Positions 1 to 8,608 of a stretch of DNA of 64,000 bases are shown here, piece by piece. Source of the DNA: Pseudomonadota bacterium (lineage in GTDB: Bacteria > Pseudomonadota > Alphaproteobacteria > Rhizobiales > Rhizobiaceae). How positions within the stretch are numbered: position 1 is the stretch's first letter; each line of letters opens with the position of its first letter. The stretch spans positions 16,838-80,837 of the forward strand of contig JAEWPB010000038.1 of assembly GCA_023399465.1 (NCBI GenBank), in the 5' to 3' direction. The notes under the pieces were generated by a model. It was given only the letters and a program-made list of their open reading frames with translations, ran no database searches and had not been told where the DNA came from. The translations under genes and the position numbers were made by a program.

Positions 1-600
1 TGCAGGCGCCCGCAGGAGATCCATCGGATCGACGCGGCCCATGCGGTGCAGAAGCTGGTCGACATCATCGGAGAATTTCTCCGAGGCCGACACGATCTCG
101 CCGGAGAACAGCGTCTCGGACAGGATTTCGAAGGTCAGTTCGGTCATGTCGACCGAGATGTCGAACGTCCGCCCCTCGGTACCACACCCAGCATATTTCT
201 TCGCATAGTCCTCGGACTTCTTCAGCATCTGGCCGGCAAATCCCCTGGAATGCCGTGGCGTGAACACCGGCGCCATCGCCTTGCGCGATCGCTTCCAGAC
301 CTCGCCCTCGGCCGTCAGCAGGCCGTCGCGCAGGATCGGCCGCAGGATCAGCTGGCGGATCACCGACATGCAGTAATTGGAGGCGTTGTCGACGAGAATA
401 TGTCGGATGAGCCCGGGATCGTTGACGATCAGGGTGCGCTCGCCGAAAAATCGGGTAGCAATCCAGGGCAGCGTATAAGACGGCACCCCCCACAGCTCGA
501 GCGGGTTGCGCAGCACCGTTCGGATGATTTCGAGCCGCGAGGGCGGCGCAGTTCGCGGTACCGGCGCCGGAGGCGCGAAGGGCTCGGGCTGCATGTCCAT
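1..600 (-). CDS. Cytochrome P450, N-terminal 200 residues (3' end outside window)
   Basis: Haem-thiolate monooxygenase; substrate cannot be inferred. The minus-strand frame is open from an ATG at 598-600 to the window edge, so the haem-binding cysteine loop and I-helix lie outside. What is visible is an N-terminal region rich in proline, an IRHILVDNASNY-type segment and a WKRSRKAMAPVF segment, the C-helix WxxxR motif whose Trp and Arg contact the haem propionates. This is followed by an ISVDMTELTFEILSETLF segment typical of P450 helices D/E. No N-terminal membrane anchor is seen, as expected for a soluble bacterial P450. A second ATG two codons in is an alternative start. It sits 49 bp downstream of the DUF1402 gene on the same strand, so cotranscription is possible. 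Family call is firm, function unknown. Confidence 0.85.
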   Translation of the reverse strand, partial: MDMQPEPFAPPAPVPRTAPPSRLEIIRTVLRNPLELWGVPSYTLPWIATRFFGERTLIVNDPGLIRHILVDNASNYCMSVIRQLILRPILRDGLLTAEGEVWKRSRKAMAPVFTPRHSRGFAGQMLKKSEDYAKKYAGCGTEGRTFDISVDMTELTFEILSETLFSGEIVSASEKFSDDVDQLLHRMGRVDPMDLLRAPA

Positions 601-648
601 CGGGATCTGCCTGGCGAGAATTGTCGTCCTTGCGCGGATCCCGAAATG

Positions 649-1632
649 TTAGAGCAGCGCCAGGAGCTCGTCCAGCTTGTCGTTGACCAGCCAGCCGTAA
701 TAGTTCTCTTCCGGAAGGACCAGCGGCGCGCCCGCGGCACGATTGCGGTTCTTCTCCGCAAGGACTGCAGCGCGCTGGTGCGAATTGCCGACATTAAACA
801 GCGTCGCGGTGATGCCGGGGTTCCTGGAAATGTCCATGCCGGCTATTGAACGATAATCCTCGATCGACTTTCGGATCGAAGCGGCGGTGAAGGCGAGCGA
901 GCGATCCGGATCCATGATCGAACGGTAGACGCCGGCGGCATCCTTTTCATCGAGCTTCTCGAAGCCGGAAACCTTCGACACCAGATCAGAGAGCATCAGC
1001 GCCGTCAGCGGATTGATCTGGCCGAGGCCAAAGGTCTGGCCGGCATAGAACGGCTGGAAATAGACGGCACTGAAGCGATTGTCCGGATAGGAGGTGCCAT
1101 CGACCGCGCGGCCGCGGAAACTCTGCTCCCAGACCCCTTCGCGGCAGGTCCACAAGGTGTAGGAGTCTCCCTTGTCGCACTTGGCGAACTCCGGGCGCGC
1201 GACGAAGTCGGCGATCCCGATGCCATCGTAGGCGAAGCGGAAACTGTCGCCGGCATAGGCGGCGGCCTTTACATAGTAGGACTGCAGCCGGTCATAGGCG
1301 TCGACGTTGTAGGTATGTTCGCCGACAAGGGCTCCGACGATGTGGATCGGGGCGATGCCATAGTCGCTGGCGGTCGACTTGATCTTGCCCATCAGACGCT
1401 TGTCGGAAGCGAGAAGATCGCGAATCTTCTCGTACTTGCGGTCGAACGTCGTCTTCCCGGCCTTTGTACGGCGCACAGACGCGCCAGGAACCGAAGGCTG
1501 CTCGGCATGGCGATTGCCCGCCGGCACCGGATGAACATTGTCCGCATGTGCCGCCCCCGGCAGGAGGGTGGCGCAGGCAACGAGGAATGTCATGACGAAA
1601 CGACGCAAGATCGGCCTATCCTGTGAAATCAT
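649..1632 (-). CDS. Secreted DUF1402 family protein with lysozyme-like motif pair
   Basis: Recognised as the DUF1402 family of Rhizobiales, with no established function. From the chosen ATG (1632) it is 327 residues: a signal peptide with twin Arg at 10-11, a hydrophobic core and an AHA cleavage motif near residue 30, then an exported domain with two cysteines (152, 163) that could form a disulfide. Two segments resemble the soluble lytic transglycosylase fold: GEHTYNV with Glu105, like the catalytic E-S-x-x-N-P segment, and GLGQINPLTA at 202-211, like the GLMQ-P-TA motif. The frame extends upstream to a GTG at 1692, but that would bury the signal peptide; an ATG at 1593 is also possible. No strong ribosome site decides the start. 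A periplasmic peptidoglycan-acting role is inference. Confidence 0.75.
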   Translation of the reverse strand: MISQDRPILRRFVMTFLVACATLLPGAAHADNVHPVPAGNRHAEQPSVPGASVRRTKAGKTTFDRKYEKIRDLLASDKRLMGKIKSTASDYGIAPIHIVGALVGEHTYNVDAYDRLQSYYVKAAAYAGDSFRFAYDGIGIADFVARPEFAKCDKGDSYTLWTCREGVWEQSFRGRAVDGTSYPDNRFSAVYFQPFYAGQTFGLGQINPLTALMLSDLVSKVSGFEKLDEKDAAGVYRSIMDPDRSLAFTAASIRKSIEDYRSIAGMDISRNPGITATLFNVGNSHQRAAVLAEKNRNRAAGAPLVLPEENYYGWLVNDKLDELLALL

Positions 1633-1758
1633 GGCTGAAATTTCTGAGGCGCTGATTGCCTCGCAATCTTGGCCGAAACATGCTCGCATCACCCGAAAGC
1701 GATAGCGGACTTTTCAATAAGAAGATCCGGGCCCGCTGTCGAGTGGGCAGCCCTGCGA

Positions 1759-1792
1759 CGTGCCGCCGCTCTTCGCGATTAGCGGCGGCACG
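1759..1792 (-). terminator. GC-rich hairpin downstream of hslU
   Basis: A perfect 12-bp stem (1759-1770 with 1781-1792) and 10-nt loop lies 12 bp past the hslU stop. There is no U-tract on either side, so it is a weak or Rho-assisted terminator, or an mRNA 3'-end stabiliser. Confidence 0.5.
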
Positions 1793-1803
1793 ATGCGTTT
1801 CAG

Positions 1804-3111
1804 TTACAGGATGAAGCGCGACAGGTCGGTGTTGGCCGCCAGGTCGCCGACATGCGTGCGGACATAGTCGGAATCGATCGTCACGGACGTGCCGCTGCGA
1901 TCCGGAGCATTGTACGAAATCTCGTCGAGAACCCGTTCCATCACCGTCTGCAGGCGGCGCGCACCGATATTCTCGACGGTGGCGTTCAGATGCACGGCGA
2001 CATCGGCGAGCGCGTCGATCGCGTCCTCGGTGAAGTCGAGCGTCAGGTTCTCGGTTTCCATCAGCGCCTTATACTGGCGAATGAGGCTGGCCTCGGTTTC
2101 GGTCAGGATCCGGCGGAAGTCCTCCTTGGTGAGAGCCCGGAGCTCGACCCGGATCGGCAGGCGGCCCTGCAGTTCCGGCAAGAGATCCGAAGGCTTCGAG
2201 ACGTGGAAGGCGCCGGAGGCGATGAACAGGATGTGATCGGTCTTCACCGGCCCGTACTTCGTCGAGACCGTCGTGCCTTCCACAAGCGGCAGGAGGTCGC
2301 GCTGCACGCCTTCGCGCGAGACGCCTGCCCCCAGGCCGCCGTCGCGGGCAGCGATCTTGTCGATCTCGTCGAGAAAGACGATGCCGTCGTTCTCGACCGC
2401 GCTGACTGCCTCGCGCTGGATCAGTTCGTTGTCGATCAGCTTGTCGGATTCATCGCGGATCAGCTCTTCATAGGACGCCTTGACCGTCGTGCGCACCTTT
2501 TTCGTCCGTCCGCCAAGCGCCTTGCCGAACATATCGGAGAGGTTGAGAACCCCGACATTGGCGCCCGGCATGCCGGGGATCTCGAAGCCGGGCATGCCTG
2601 ATCCCGTGTCCGCGACCTCGATCTCGATTTCCTTGTCGTCGAGCTGGCCTTCGCGGAGCTTCTTGCGGAAGCTGTCACGGGTGGCCGGCGATGCGGTCGA
2701 CCCGACCAGGGCGTCGAGCACCCGCTCCTCGGCGTTCATATGCGCCTTGGCCTGGACATCGGCGCGCTTCTTTTCGCGCGCAAGCCCGATGCCCACCTCG
2801 ACCAGATCGCGCACGATCTGCTCGACGTCGCGGCCGACATAGCCGACCTCGGTGAATTTTGTCGCCTCGACCTTCAGGAAGGGCGCGCCCGCGAGCCGGG
2901 CGAGGCGCCGGGCGATCTCGGTCTTGCCGCAGCCGGTGGGGCCGATCATCAGGATGTTCTTCGGCGCCACTTCCTCGCGCAGCGGACCCTTGAGCTGCTG
3001 GCGGCGCCAGCGGTTGCGCAGGGCAATCGCGACGGCGCGCTTGGCATCGTGCTGGCCGATGATGAAACGGTCGAGTTCGGAAACGATTTCACGGGGAGAA
3101 AAAGTAGACAT
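1804..3111 (-). CDS. hslU: HslU, ATPase subunit of the HslUV protease
   Basis: AAA+ unfoldase (ClpY) that forms a hexamer on the HslV peptidase and feeds it unfolded proteins in the cytoplasm. The 435-residue product has the family length. Visible are the N-terminal SPREIVSELDRFIIGQ segment, Walker A GPTGCGKT at 57-64, the pore-loop region after KVEATKFTEVGYVGRD, the variable I-domain (about 110-240), Walker B IVFLDEIDK near 250, and the C-terminal sensor-2 region ending in SRFIL, the tail that docks into HslV. It follows hslV on the same strand by 36 bp, the usual hslVU operon order. Start ATG at 3111 has a GGGAA-type site upstream. HslUV in other bacteria belongs to the heat-shock regulon, but no sigma-32 promoter was assigned here. 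Confidence 0.98.
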   Translation of the reverse strand: MSTFSPREIVSELDRFIIGQHDAKRAVAIALRNRWRRQQLKGPLREEVAPKNILMIGPTGCGKTEIARRLARLAGAPFLKVEATKFTEVGYVGRDVEQIVRDLVEVGIGLAREKKRADVQAKAHMNAEERVLDALVGSTASPATRDSFRKKLREGQLDDKEIEIEVADTGSGMPGFEIPGMPGANVGVLNLSDMFGKALGGRTKKVRTTVKASYEELIRDESDKLIDNELIQREAVSAVENDGIVFLDEIDKIAARDGGLGAGVSREGVQRDLLPLVEGTTVSTKYGPVKTDHILFIASGAFHVSKPSDLLPELQGRLPIRVELRALTKEDFRRILTETEASLIRQYKALMETENLTLDFTEDAIDALADVAVHLNATVENIGARRLQTVMERVLDEISYNAPDRSGTSVTIDSDYVRTHVGDLAANTDLSRFIL

Positions 3112-3147
3112 GTTGCTTGTTCCCGGCAGGGGTGAAAATTGGCTTGA

Positions 3148-3708
3148 TCAGCGGCTGGCGTCGAGCGTTTCGACCACGATGCTATGATTGGTATAGACAC
3201 AGATATCCCCGGCGATCTGCATGGCGCGACGGGCGATGTCCTCGGCGGACATATCGCTGTCCATCAGCGCCCGGGCGGCGGCATAGGCATAATTGCCGCC
3301 GGAACCGATCGCCATGGTGCCGTGCTCCGGTTCGAGCACATCGCCATTGCCGGTAATCGCCAGCGTGATCGACTTGTCGGCCACCAGCATCATTGCCTCG
3401 AGGTTGCGCAGGTACTTGTCGGTGCGCCAATCCTTGGCGAGTTCGACAGCGGCCCGCATCAGCTGCCCCTGGTATTGCTCGAGCTTCTTCTCGAGGCGCT
3501 CGAGCAACGTGAACGCATCGGCGGTTGCACCGGCAAAACCGACGATGACATCACCATTGCCGATCCGGCGCACCTTGCGGGCATTGCCCTTCATGACCGT
3601 CTGACCAAGACTGACCTGGCCGTCGCCGGCCATCACGACCGTATCGCCCTTGCGCACGGTAATGATCGTCGTCGCGTGCATGGTTCCGTAAGGATTATGT
3701 TCGCTCAT
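3148..3708 (-). CDS. hslV: HslV, threonine peptidase subunit of HslUV
   Basis: Proteasome-type peptidase (ClpQ) that assembles as two stacked hexamers capped by HslU. The conserved core starts TTIITVRKGDTVVMAGDGQVSLG, and by homology with E. coli HslV the first threonine of that core is the catalytic N-terminal nucleophile. Here it is preceded by 12 residues (MSEHNPYGTMHA), so maturation must remove a propeptide rather than just Met. A later ATG in the MHATT stretch would leave only a dipeptide to trim, so the true start is not certain. The rest (FAGATADAFTLLERLEKKLE, ELAKDWRTD, AIGSGGNYA) is canonical. First gene of hslVU, divergent from hisB across a 226-bp shared promoter region. Confidence 0.97.
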   Translation of the reverse strand: MSEHNPYGTMHATTIITVRKGDTVVMAGDGQVSLGQTVMKGNARKVRRIGNGDVIVGFAGATADAFTLLERLEKKLEQYQGQLMRAAVELAKDWRTDKYLRNLEAMMLVADKSITLAITGNGDVLEPEHGTMAIGSGGNYAYAAARALMDSDMSAEDIARRAMQIAGDICVYTNHSIVVETLDASR

Positions 3709-3934
3709 AAAGCACCTATTGTCCCGCGCGTGCGGGGTTCGTGTCGGCCATGTTGCATGGTCATGTGAGGCCTATGTAAGAGACCCGGCCACGATTGCAA
3801 TCTCCCGTGGTTGCGAAAGGAAACACGGTATGGGCGAAACAATCGCCTGCGCCGCCCGTTTCTCGCCGTCTTCGTTCTGGATTCTTGCCGCAGCGCCTGA
3901 TAAGGAACGCCGGAATTCCCGATGGAGCAGGCAC

Positions 3935-4543
3935 ATGGCAGAACAGCAGCTCAGCCGCAGGGCGACCGTATCGCGCACGACCAACGAGACCTCGATCTCG
4001 GTATCGGTCAACCTCGACGGCACCGGCGTCGCAAAGATCTCGACCGGGGTCGGCTTCTTCGACCACATGCTCGACCAGCTTGCCCGCCACTCCCTGATCG
4101 ACATGGAAATCGACGCCAAGGGTGACCTTCATATCGATGATCATCACACGGTCGAGGATACCGGCATTGCCATCGGCCAGGCGCTGGCGAAGGCGCTCGG
4201 CGACCGCCGCGGCATCACCCGCTATGCCTCGCTCGATCTCGCCATGGACGAAACCATGACCAAGGCCGCCGTCGATCTTTCCGGCCGGCCGTTCCTCGTC
4301 TGGAACGTCGCCTTCAGCGCGCCGAAGATCGGCACCTTCGACACCGAACTGGTGCGTGAGTTCTTCCAGGCGCTGGCCCAGCATGCCGGCATCACCCTGC
4401 ATGTGCTGAACCACTACGGCGCCAACAACCATCATATCGCCGAAACCTGCTTCAAGGCCGTGGCGCGCGTCCTGCGCACCGCAACCGAAATCGATCCCAG
4501 GCAGGCAGGTCGCGTTCCCTCGACCAAGGGCACCCTCGTCTGA
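3935..4543 (+). CDS. hisB: Imidazoleglycerol-phosphate dehydratase HisB
   Basis: Catalyses dehydration of imidazole-glycerol phosphate to imidazole-acetol phosphate, step six of histidine synthesis. The 202-residue protein is the monofunctional form without the histidinol-phosphatase domain of enterics. Metal-binding motifs are clear: GFFDHMLDQLARH, the IDDHHTVEDTGIAIGQAL motif that supplies the paired histidines and glutamate of the Mn site, and the repeat-related NHYGANNHHIAE segment. The frame is open further upstream, but the ATG at 3935 has a GGAG site 8 nt before it and gives the family length. It begins the hisB-DUF2628-hisH-hisA-hisF-hisE run, transcribed divergently from hslV. Confidence 0.97.
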   Translation: MAEQQLSRRATVSRTTNETSISVSVNLDGTGVAKISTGVGFFDHMLDQLARHSLIDMEIDAKGDLHIDDHHTVEDTGIAIGQALAKALGDRRGITRYASLDLAMDETMTKAAVDLSGRPFLVWNVAFSAPKIGTFDTELVREFFQALAQHAGITLHVLNHYGANNHHIAETCFKAVARVLRTATEIDPRQAGRVPSTKGTLV

Positions 4544-4566
4544 CGGGACAACTCCTCGGGAGACCC

Positions 4567-5058
4567 ATGGCAAGCTATCTCGTTCTCACGCCTCCGGGCG
4601 GACCAGACAAGAGCAGGTTTTCGACGCGCTTCATTCGCGACGGGTTCTCAATCCTGGCATTCGCCTTCCCGGCACTGTGGCTGGCATTCAACCGGCTCTG
4701 GCTGCCGGCGATCCTGGCCTTCCTGCTGCAGCTGGCGAGCGGCCAGTTGATCCAGACGCCCGGCTTCCTGCTGGCGGGACTGGCCATCGGTCTTGCCCTC
4801 AACCTGCTGACGGCGCTCGAGGGCCGGAACCTGGTAGCCACGATGCTGCAGATGAAGGGCTGGACGCTGCAAGGCGTGATCAACGCCGACAGCCTCGACA
4901 GCGCCGAGGAAATCTACGCGGCCGCATATGCGCCGGTAAAGACAGCCGACGATACATCGCCGGCTATCGAACGGGTTCGCCCCGCAACCCCAGTTCAAGG
5001 CACGGGCCGCAGCGCATCTGCGGCTGGCCTGCTACTTTCTGACGGAGGACGTCGCTGA
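4567..5058 (+). CDS. DUF2628 family membrane protein within the his operon
   Basis: Small 163-residue inner-membrane protein of unknown function recognised as DUF2628. The N-terminal MASYLVLTPPG segment precedes a basic stretch, then hydrophobic segments at roughly 30-50 (ILAFAFPALWLAF), 52-66 and 70-85, consistent with two or three membrane spans. A polar C-terminal tail of about 70 residues should be cytoplasmic, with Ala/Pro-rich low-complexity sequence near the end. It starts 23 bp after hisB and its stop overlaps the hisH ATG by one base, so translational coupling is likely. The position inside a histidine operon does not prove a histidine role. Confidence 0.85.
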   Translation: MASYLVLTPPGGPDKSRFSTRFIRDGFSILAFAFPALWLAFNRLWLPAILAFLLQLASGQLIQTPGFLLAGLAIGLALNLLTALEGRNLVATMLQMKGWTLQGVINADSLDSAEEIYAAAYAPVKTADDTSPAIERVRPATPVQGTGRSASAAGLLLSDGGRR

Positions 5059-5708
5059 TGCGCGTCGCAATTATCGACTATGGATCCGGAAACCTGCGTT
5101 CGGCAACGAAAGCCTTCGACCGCGCGGCGCGTGAAGCGGGTATCGACGCGGTCATCGATCTGACCGACAATCCCGATCGCGTGGCGACGGCCGACCGCAT
5201 CGTTCTTCCCGGTGTCGGCGCCTATGCCGACTGCCGCCGTGGCCTCGATGCCGTCGCCGGCATGCACGAGGTTCTGGTCGATGCCGTCGAGAACAAGGCC
5301 CGGCCCTTCCTCGGCATCTGCGTCGGCATGCAGTTGATGTCATCGCGCGGGCTCGAAAAGACCGTCACCGAAGGTTTTGGCTGGATCAAGGGCGACGTCG
5401 TCGAAATGGCGCCCGCCGATCCGTCGCTGAAGATCCCGCAGATCGGCTGGAACACCCTGACGCTCAACCGCCCTCACCCGCTGTTCGACGGCATCCCGAC
5501 GGGACCGGACGGCTTGCACGCCTATTTCGTGCATTCCTACCATCTCGCCGCCAGCAACCCCGAGGACGTCATCGCCACCACCGACTATGGTGGCCCGATG
5601 ACCGCCTTCGTTGGCCGCGACAACATGGCCGGGGCCCAGTTCCATCCGGAAAAGAGCCAGACCCTCGGCCTTCGCCTCATTGCCAATTTCCTGCGCTGGA
5701 AGCCCTGA
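5058..5708 (+). CDS. hisH: Imidazole glycerol phosphate synthase glutaminase subunit HisH
   Basis: Class I glutamine amidotransferase that releases ammonia from glutamine and channels it to HisF. The 216-residue sequence shows the DYGSGNLRS start, LPGVGAY, the nucleophile elbow GICVGMQLM with Cys88, and the FHPEKSQ segment with His196 and Glu198 completing the catalytic triad. The start overlaps the stop of the upstream DUF2628 gene (TGATG junction). HisA and HisF follow downstream, so both subunits of the IGP synthase are made from one transcript. Confidence 0.97.
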   Translation: MRVAIIDYGSGNLRSATKAFDRAAREAGIDAVIDLTDNPDRVATADRIVLPGVGAYADCRRGLDAVAGMHEVLVDAVENKARPFLGICVGMQLMSSRGLEKTVTEGFGWIKGDVVEMAPADPSLKIPQIGWNTLTLNRPHPLFDGIPTGPDGLHAYFVHSYHLAASNPEDVIATTDYGGPMTAFVGRDNMAGAQFHPEKSQTLGLRLIANFLRWKP

Positions 5709-5742
5709 GCGCTCGCGCAACGACTGAAGAACGGACTAGAAC

Positions 5743-6474
5743 ATGATCCTCTTTCCCGCCATCGACCTGAAAGACGGCGAGTGCGTGCGCCTCAAGCTTG
5801 GCGACATGGACCAGGCGACCGTCTACAACCCCGATCCCGGCGCGCAGGCGAAAGCCTTTGAAGACCAGGGCTTCGAATGGTTGCACGTGGTCGATCTCAA
5901 CGGCGCCTTTGCCGGCGAGACCGTAAACGGCGCCGCGGTCGATGCGATCCTCAAGGCGACAAGGAACCCGGTACAGCTCGGCGGCGGCATCCGCACGCTG
6001 GCGCATATCGAGAACTGGCTGTCGCGCGGTCTTGCCCGGGTGATCCTCGGCACCGTTGCCGTGCGCGATCCGGCGCTGGTGATCGAGGCCTGCCGCCTGT
6101 TTCCCGGCAAGGTCGCCGTCGGCATCGACGCCAAGGGCGGCAAGGTCGCCGTCGAAGGCTGGGCCGAGGCATCGGAACTCGGCGTGATCGAACTGGCGAA
6201 GAAATTCGAGGGCGCCGGCGTGGCGGCGATCATCTACACCGACATCGACCGCGACGGCATCCTGACCGGCATCAACTGGGCCTCGACGTTGGAACTTGCA
6301 GACGCCGTATCGATCCCCGTGATCGCATCGGGCGGCCTTGCATCGCTTGACGATATCCGCCGGATGCTGGAGCCGGATGCGCGCAAGCTTGAAGGTGCGA
6401 TTTCCGGCCGTGCGCTGTATGATGGCCGCATCGATCCGGCCGAAGCGCTGGCGCTGATCCGGGCTGCTCGGTAA
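5743..6474 (+). CDS. hisA: ProFAR isomerase HisA
   Basis: Phosphoribosylformimino-5-aminoimidazole carboxamide ribotide isomerase, a (beta-alpha)8 barrel that opens the aminated ribose ring by Amadori rearrangement. At 243 residues it has the normal length. The acid-base pair is visible: Asp8 in FPAIDLKDG and the aspartate in YTDIDRDG. Phosphate-binding loops appear in QLGGGIRT and IASGGLAS, the internal duplication typical of HisA/HisF. It is 34 bp after hisH and 16 bp before hisF. Confidence 0.97.
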   Translation: MILFPAIDLKDGECVRLKLGDMDQATVYNPDPGAQAKAFEDQGFEWLHVVDLNGAFAGETVNGAAVDAILKATRNPVQLGGGIRTLAHIENWLSRGLARVILGTVAVRDPALVIEACRLFPGKVAVGIDAKGGKVAVEGWAEASELGVIELAKKFEGAGVAAIIYTDIDRDGILTGINWASTLELADAVSIPVIASGGLASLDDIRRMLEPDARKLEGAISGRALYDGRIDPAEALALIRAAR

Positions 6475-6490
6475 GGGAGAAGGAACGCAT

Positions 6491-7267
6491 ATGACCCTAA
6501 AGGCCCGTGTAATACCCTGCCTGGACGTGAAGGACGGCCGCGTCGTCAAGGGCGTCAACTTCGTCGACCTGATCGATGCCGGCGATCCGGTTGAAGCCGC
6601 CAAGGCCTATGATGCCGCCGGCGCCGACGAACTCTGCTTCCTCGACATCACTGCTTCCTCTGATAACCGCGATACCATCTTCGACGTGGTGGCGCGCACC
6701 GCCGATCACTGCTTCATGCCGGTGACGGTCGGCGGCGGCGTTCGCTCCACCGCCGACATCCGCAAGCTGCTGCTGTGCGGCGCCGACAAGGTGTCGATCA
6801 ATTCGGCCGCCGTGAAGAACCCCGATTTCGTCGCCGAAGCCGCCGACAAGTTCGGCAACCAGTGCATCGTCGTCTCGATCGACGCCAAGAAAGTCTCGGC
6901 AGTGGGTGAAGTCGACCGCTGGGAGATCTTCACCCATGGCGGCCGCCAGCCGACCGGCATCGACGCTGTCGAATTCGCGGCAAAGATGGTGGAGCGCGGC
7001 GCCGGCGAACTTCTGATCACCTCGATGGACCGTGACGGCACCAAGAGCGGCTACGATATCGCGCTGACCCGCACGATCGCCGATGCGGTTCGCGTGCCGG
7101 TGATCGCATCGGGCGGCGTCGGTGATCTCGACGATCTGGTTGCCGGCATCAAGGAAGGTCACGCGACCGCGGTACTCGCCGCCTCGATCTTCCATTTCGG
7201 CACCTACAGCATCGGTGAAGCGAAACGCTACATGGCCGACCACGGCATCGCCATACGGCTCGACTGA
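6491..7267 (+). CDS. hisF: Imidazole glycerol phosphate synthase cyclase subunit HisF
   Basis: Condenses PRFAR with ammonia delivered by HisH to give imidazole-glycerol phosphate and AICAR, linking histidine and purine synthesis. The 258-residue barrel carries the two catalytic aspartates in IPCLDVKDG (Asp12) and TSMDRDG, with phosphate loops TVGGGVRS and IASGGVGD. N-terminal KARVIPCLDVKDGRVVKGVNF is near-invariant in the family. It follows hisA closely and precedes hisE by 15 bp. Confidence 0.98.
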   Translation: MTLKARVIPCLDVKDGRVVKGVNFVDLIDAGDPVEAAKAYDAAGADELCFLDITASSDNRDTIFDVVARTADHCFMPVTVGGGVRSTADIRKLLLCGADKVSINSAAVKNPDFVAEAADKFGNQCIVVSIDAKKVSAVGEVDRWEIFTHGGRQPTGIDAVEFAAKMVERGAGELLITSMDRDGTKSGYDIALTRTIADAVRVPVIASGGVGDLDDLVAGIKEGHATAVLAASIFHFGTYSIGEAKRYMADHGIAIRLD

Positions 7268-7282
7268 GTTGGAGCAAGGCCA

Positions 7283-7603
7283 GTGAGCGCATTTACCCTT
7301 TCCGACCTCGAACAAATCGTCAGCGACCGCGCCAAGGCCTCGCCGGAGGAATCCTGGACTGCGAAGCTGTGCGCCGCCGGACAGCCGAAGGCCGCCAAGA
7401 AACTTGGCGAGGAAGCGGTCGAAACCGTGATGGCGGCCGTGACCAACGACCGCGAGAACCTGACCTATGAAGCCGCCGACCTGCTCTACCACCTGATGGT
7501 CGTGCTCAGGATTGCAGATATCCCCCTACAGGACGTCATGAACGAACTCGAGCGGCGCACCGGCCAATCGGGTATCACGGAAAAGGCCAGCCGGCAGAAA
7601 TGA
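7283..7603 (+). CDS. hisE: Phosphoribosyl-ATP pyrophosphatase HisE
   Basis: Hydrolyses phosphoribosyl-ATP to phosphoribosyl-AMP, the second step of histidine synthesis. The 106-residue all-alpha MazG-like protein is the stand-alone form; HisI, with which it is fused in enterics, is not in this window. The motif KKLGEEAVETVMAA with its metal-binding glutamates and the EAADLLYHLMVVL helix are diagnostic. The start is GTG at 7283 with GGAG nine bases upstream. Its stop overlaps the coaA ATG in a four-base ATGA junction. Confidence 0.96.
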   Translation: MSAFTLSDLEQIVSDRAKASPEESWTAKLCAAGQPKAAKKLGEEAVETVMAAVTNDRENLTYEAADLLYHLMVVLRIADIPLQDVMNELERRTGQSGITEKASRQK

Positions 7604-8592
7604 CCCCGACAACGAACGCGGGAGCGGCAGAGACGCTCGATCACTTCCAGGCGAACGACTATTCGCCTTACAATTTCTTCACCTCCGAGGAGTGGTCGAA
7701 GTTCCGCGCCGATACGCCGTTGACGCTGACGGCCGACGAGGTCCGGCGGCTGCGCTCGATCGGCGACCCGGTCGATCTCGACGAGGTCAGGCGTATCTAC
7801 CTGTCGCTGTCACGGCTGCTGTCCTCGCATGTCGAATCGTCGCAGATGCTGTTTGCCCAGCGCAACCATTTCCTCAGCATGTCGGATGTCGCCAAGACCC
7901 CGTTCGTGATCGGCATCGCCGGATCGGTGGCCGTCGGCAAGTCGACCACCGCCCGTATCCTGAAGGAACTGATGGCCCGCTGGCCATCAAGTCCGAAGGT
8001 CGATCTCGTGACAACCGACGGCTTTCTCTACCCAAACGCGGTGCTGACGCGCGAAAACCTGATGAACCGCAAGGGCTTTCCGGAGAGCTACGACATCGGC
8101 GCAGTCCTGCGCTTCCTGTCGGCGATCAAGGCCGGCCTGCCGAACGTCAAGGCACCCGCCTATTCGCACCTCACCTATGACGTGCTGCCCGACGAATACA
8201 CGGTGATCGACCGGCCGGACATCCTGATCTTCGAGGGGATCAACGTGCTGCAATCGCGCAGTCTTCCCGAAGACGGAAAGATCGTGCCGATGGTCTCGGA
8301 TTTCTTCGACTTCTCGATCTATATCGACGCCGACGAGAAGCTGATCCACAACTGGTACGTCCATCGCTTCATGCGGTTGCGTGACACGGCGTTCCGCGAT
8401 CCGAACTCCTATTTCCATCGCTATGCCACCATCAGCGAGGAAGAAGCGCTCGACATTGCCGAGGACCTCTGGGCCAACATCAACCTCAAGAACCTGCGCC
8501 AGAACATTCTGCCGACGCGCCCGCGGGCCGATCTCATCCTGCAGAAAGGCAAGAACCACCTGATCGAGAAGGTGGCGCTGCGCAAGCTCTGA
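7600..8592 (+). CDS. coaA: Type I pantothenate kinase CoaA
   Basis: Phosphorylates pantothenate with ATP, the committed step of coenzyme A synthesis. The 330-residue product has the CoaA layout: YSPYNFFTSEEWSKFR near the start, P-loop GSVAVGKS at 108-115, TTDGFLYPN, KGFPESYD, and the C-terminal NSYFHRYATISEEEALDIAEDLW followed by PTRPRADLIL. It is slightly longer than the E. coli enzyme (316 residues). Translation is probably coupled to hisE through the ATGA overlap. This his-coaA linkage is common in rhizobia. A 16-bp gap separates it from convergent alkB and shows no terminator. Confidence 0.97.
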   Translation: MTPTTNAGAAETLDHFQANDYSPYNFFTSEEWSKFRADTPLTLTADEVRRLRSIGDPVDLDEVRRIYLSLSRLLSSHVESSQMLFAQRNHFLSMSDVAKTPFVIGIAGSVAVGKSTTARILKELMARWPSSPKVDLVTTDGFLYPNAVLTRENLMNRKGFPESYDIGAVLRFLSAIKAGLPNVKAPAYSHLTYDVLPDEYTVIDRPDILIFEGINVLQSRSLPEDGKIVPMVSDFFDFSIYIDADEKLIHNWYVHRFMRLRDTAFRDPNSYFHRYATISEEEALDIAEDLWANINLKNLRQNILPTRPRADLILQKGKNHLIEKVALRKL

Positions 8593-8608
8593 CCGGATTG
8601 ATCGCGCG

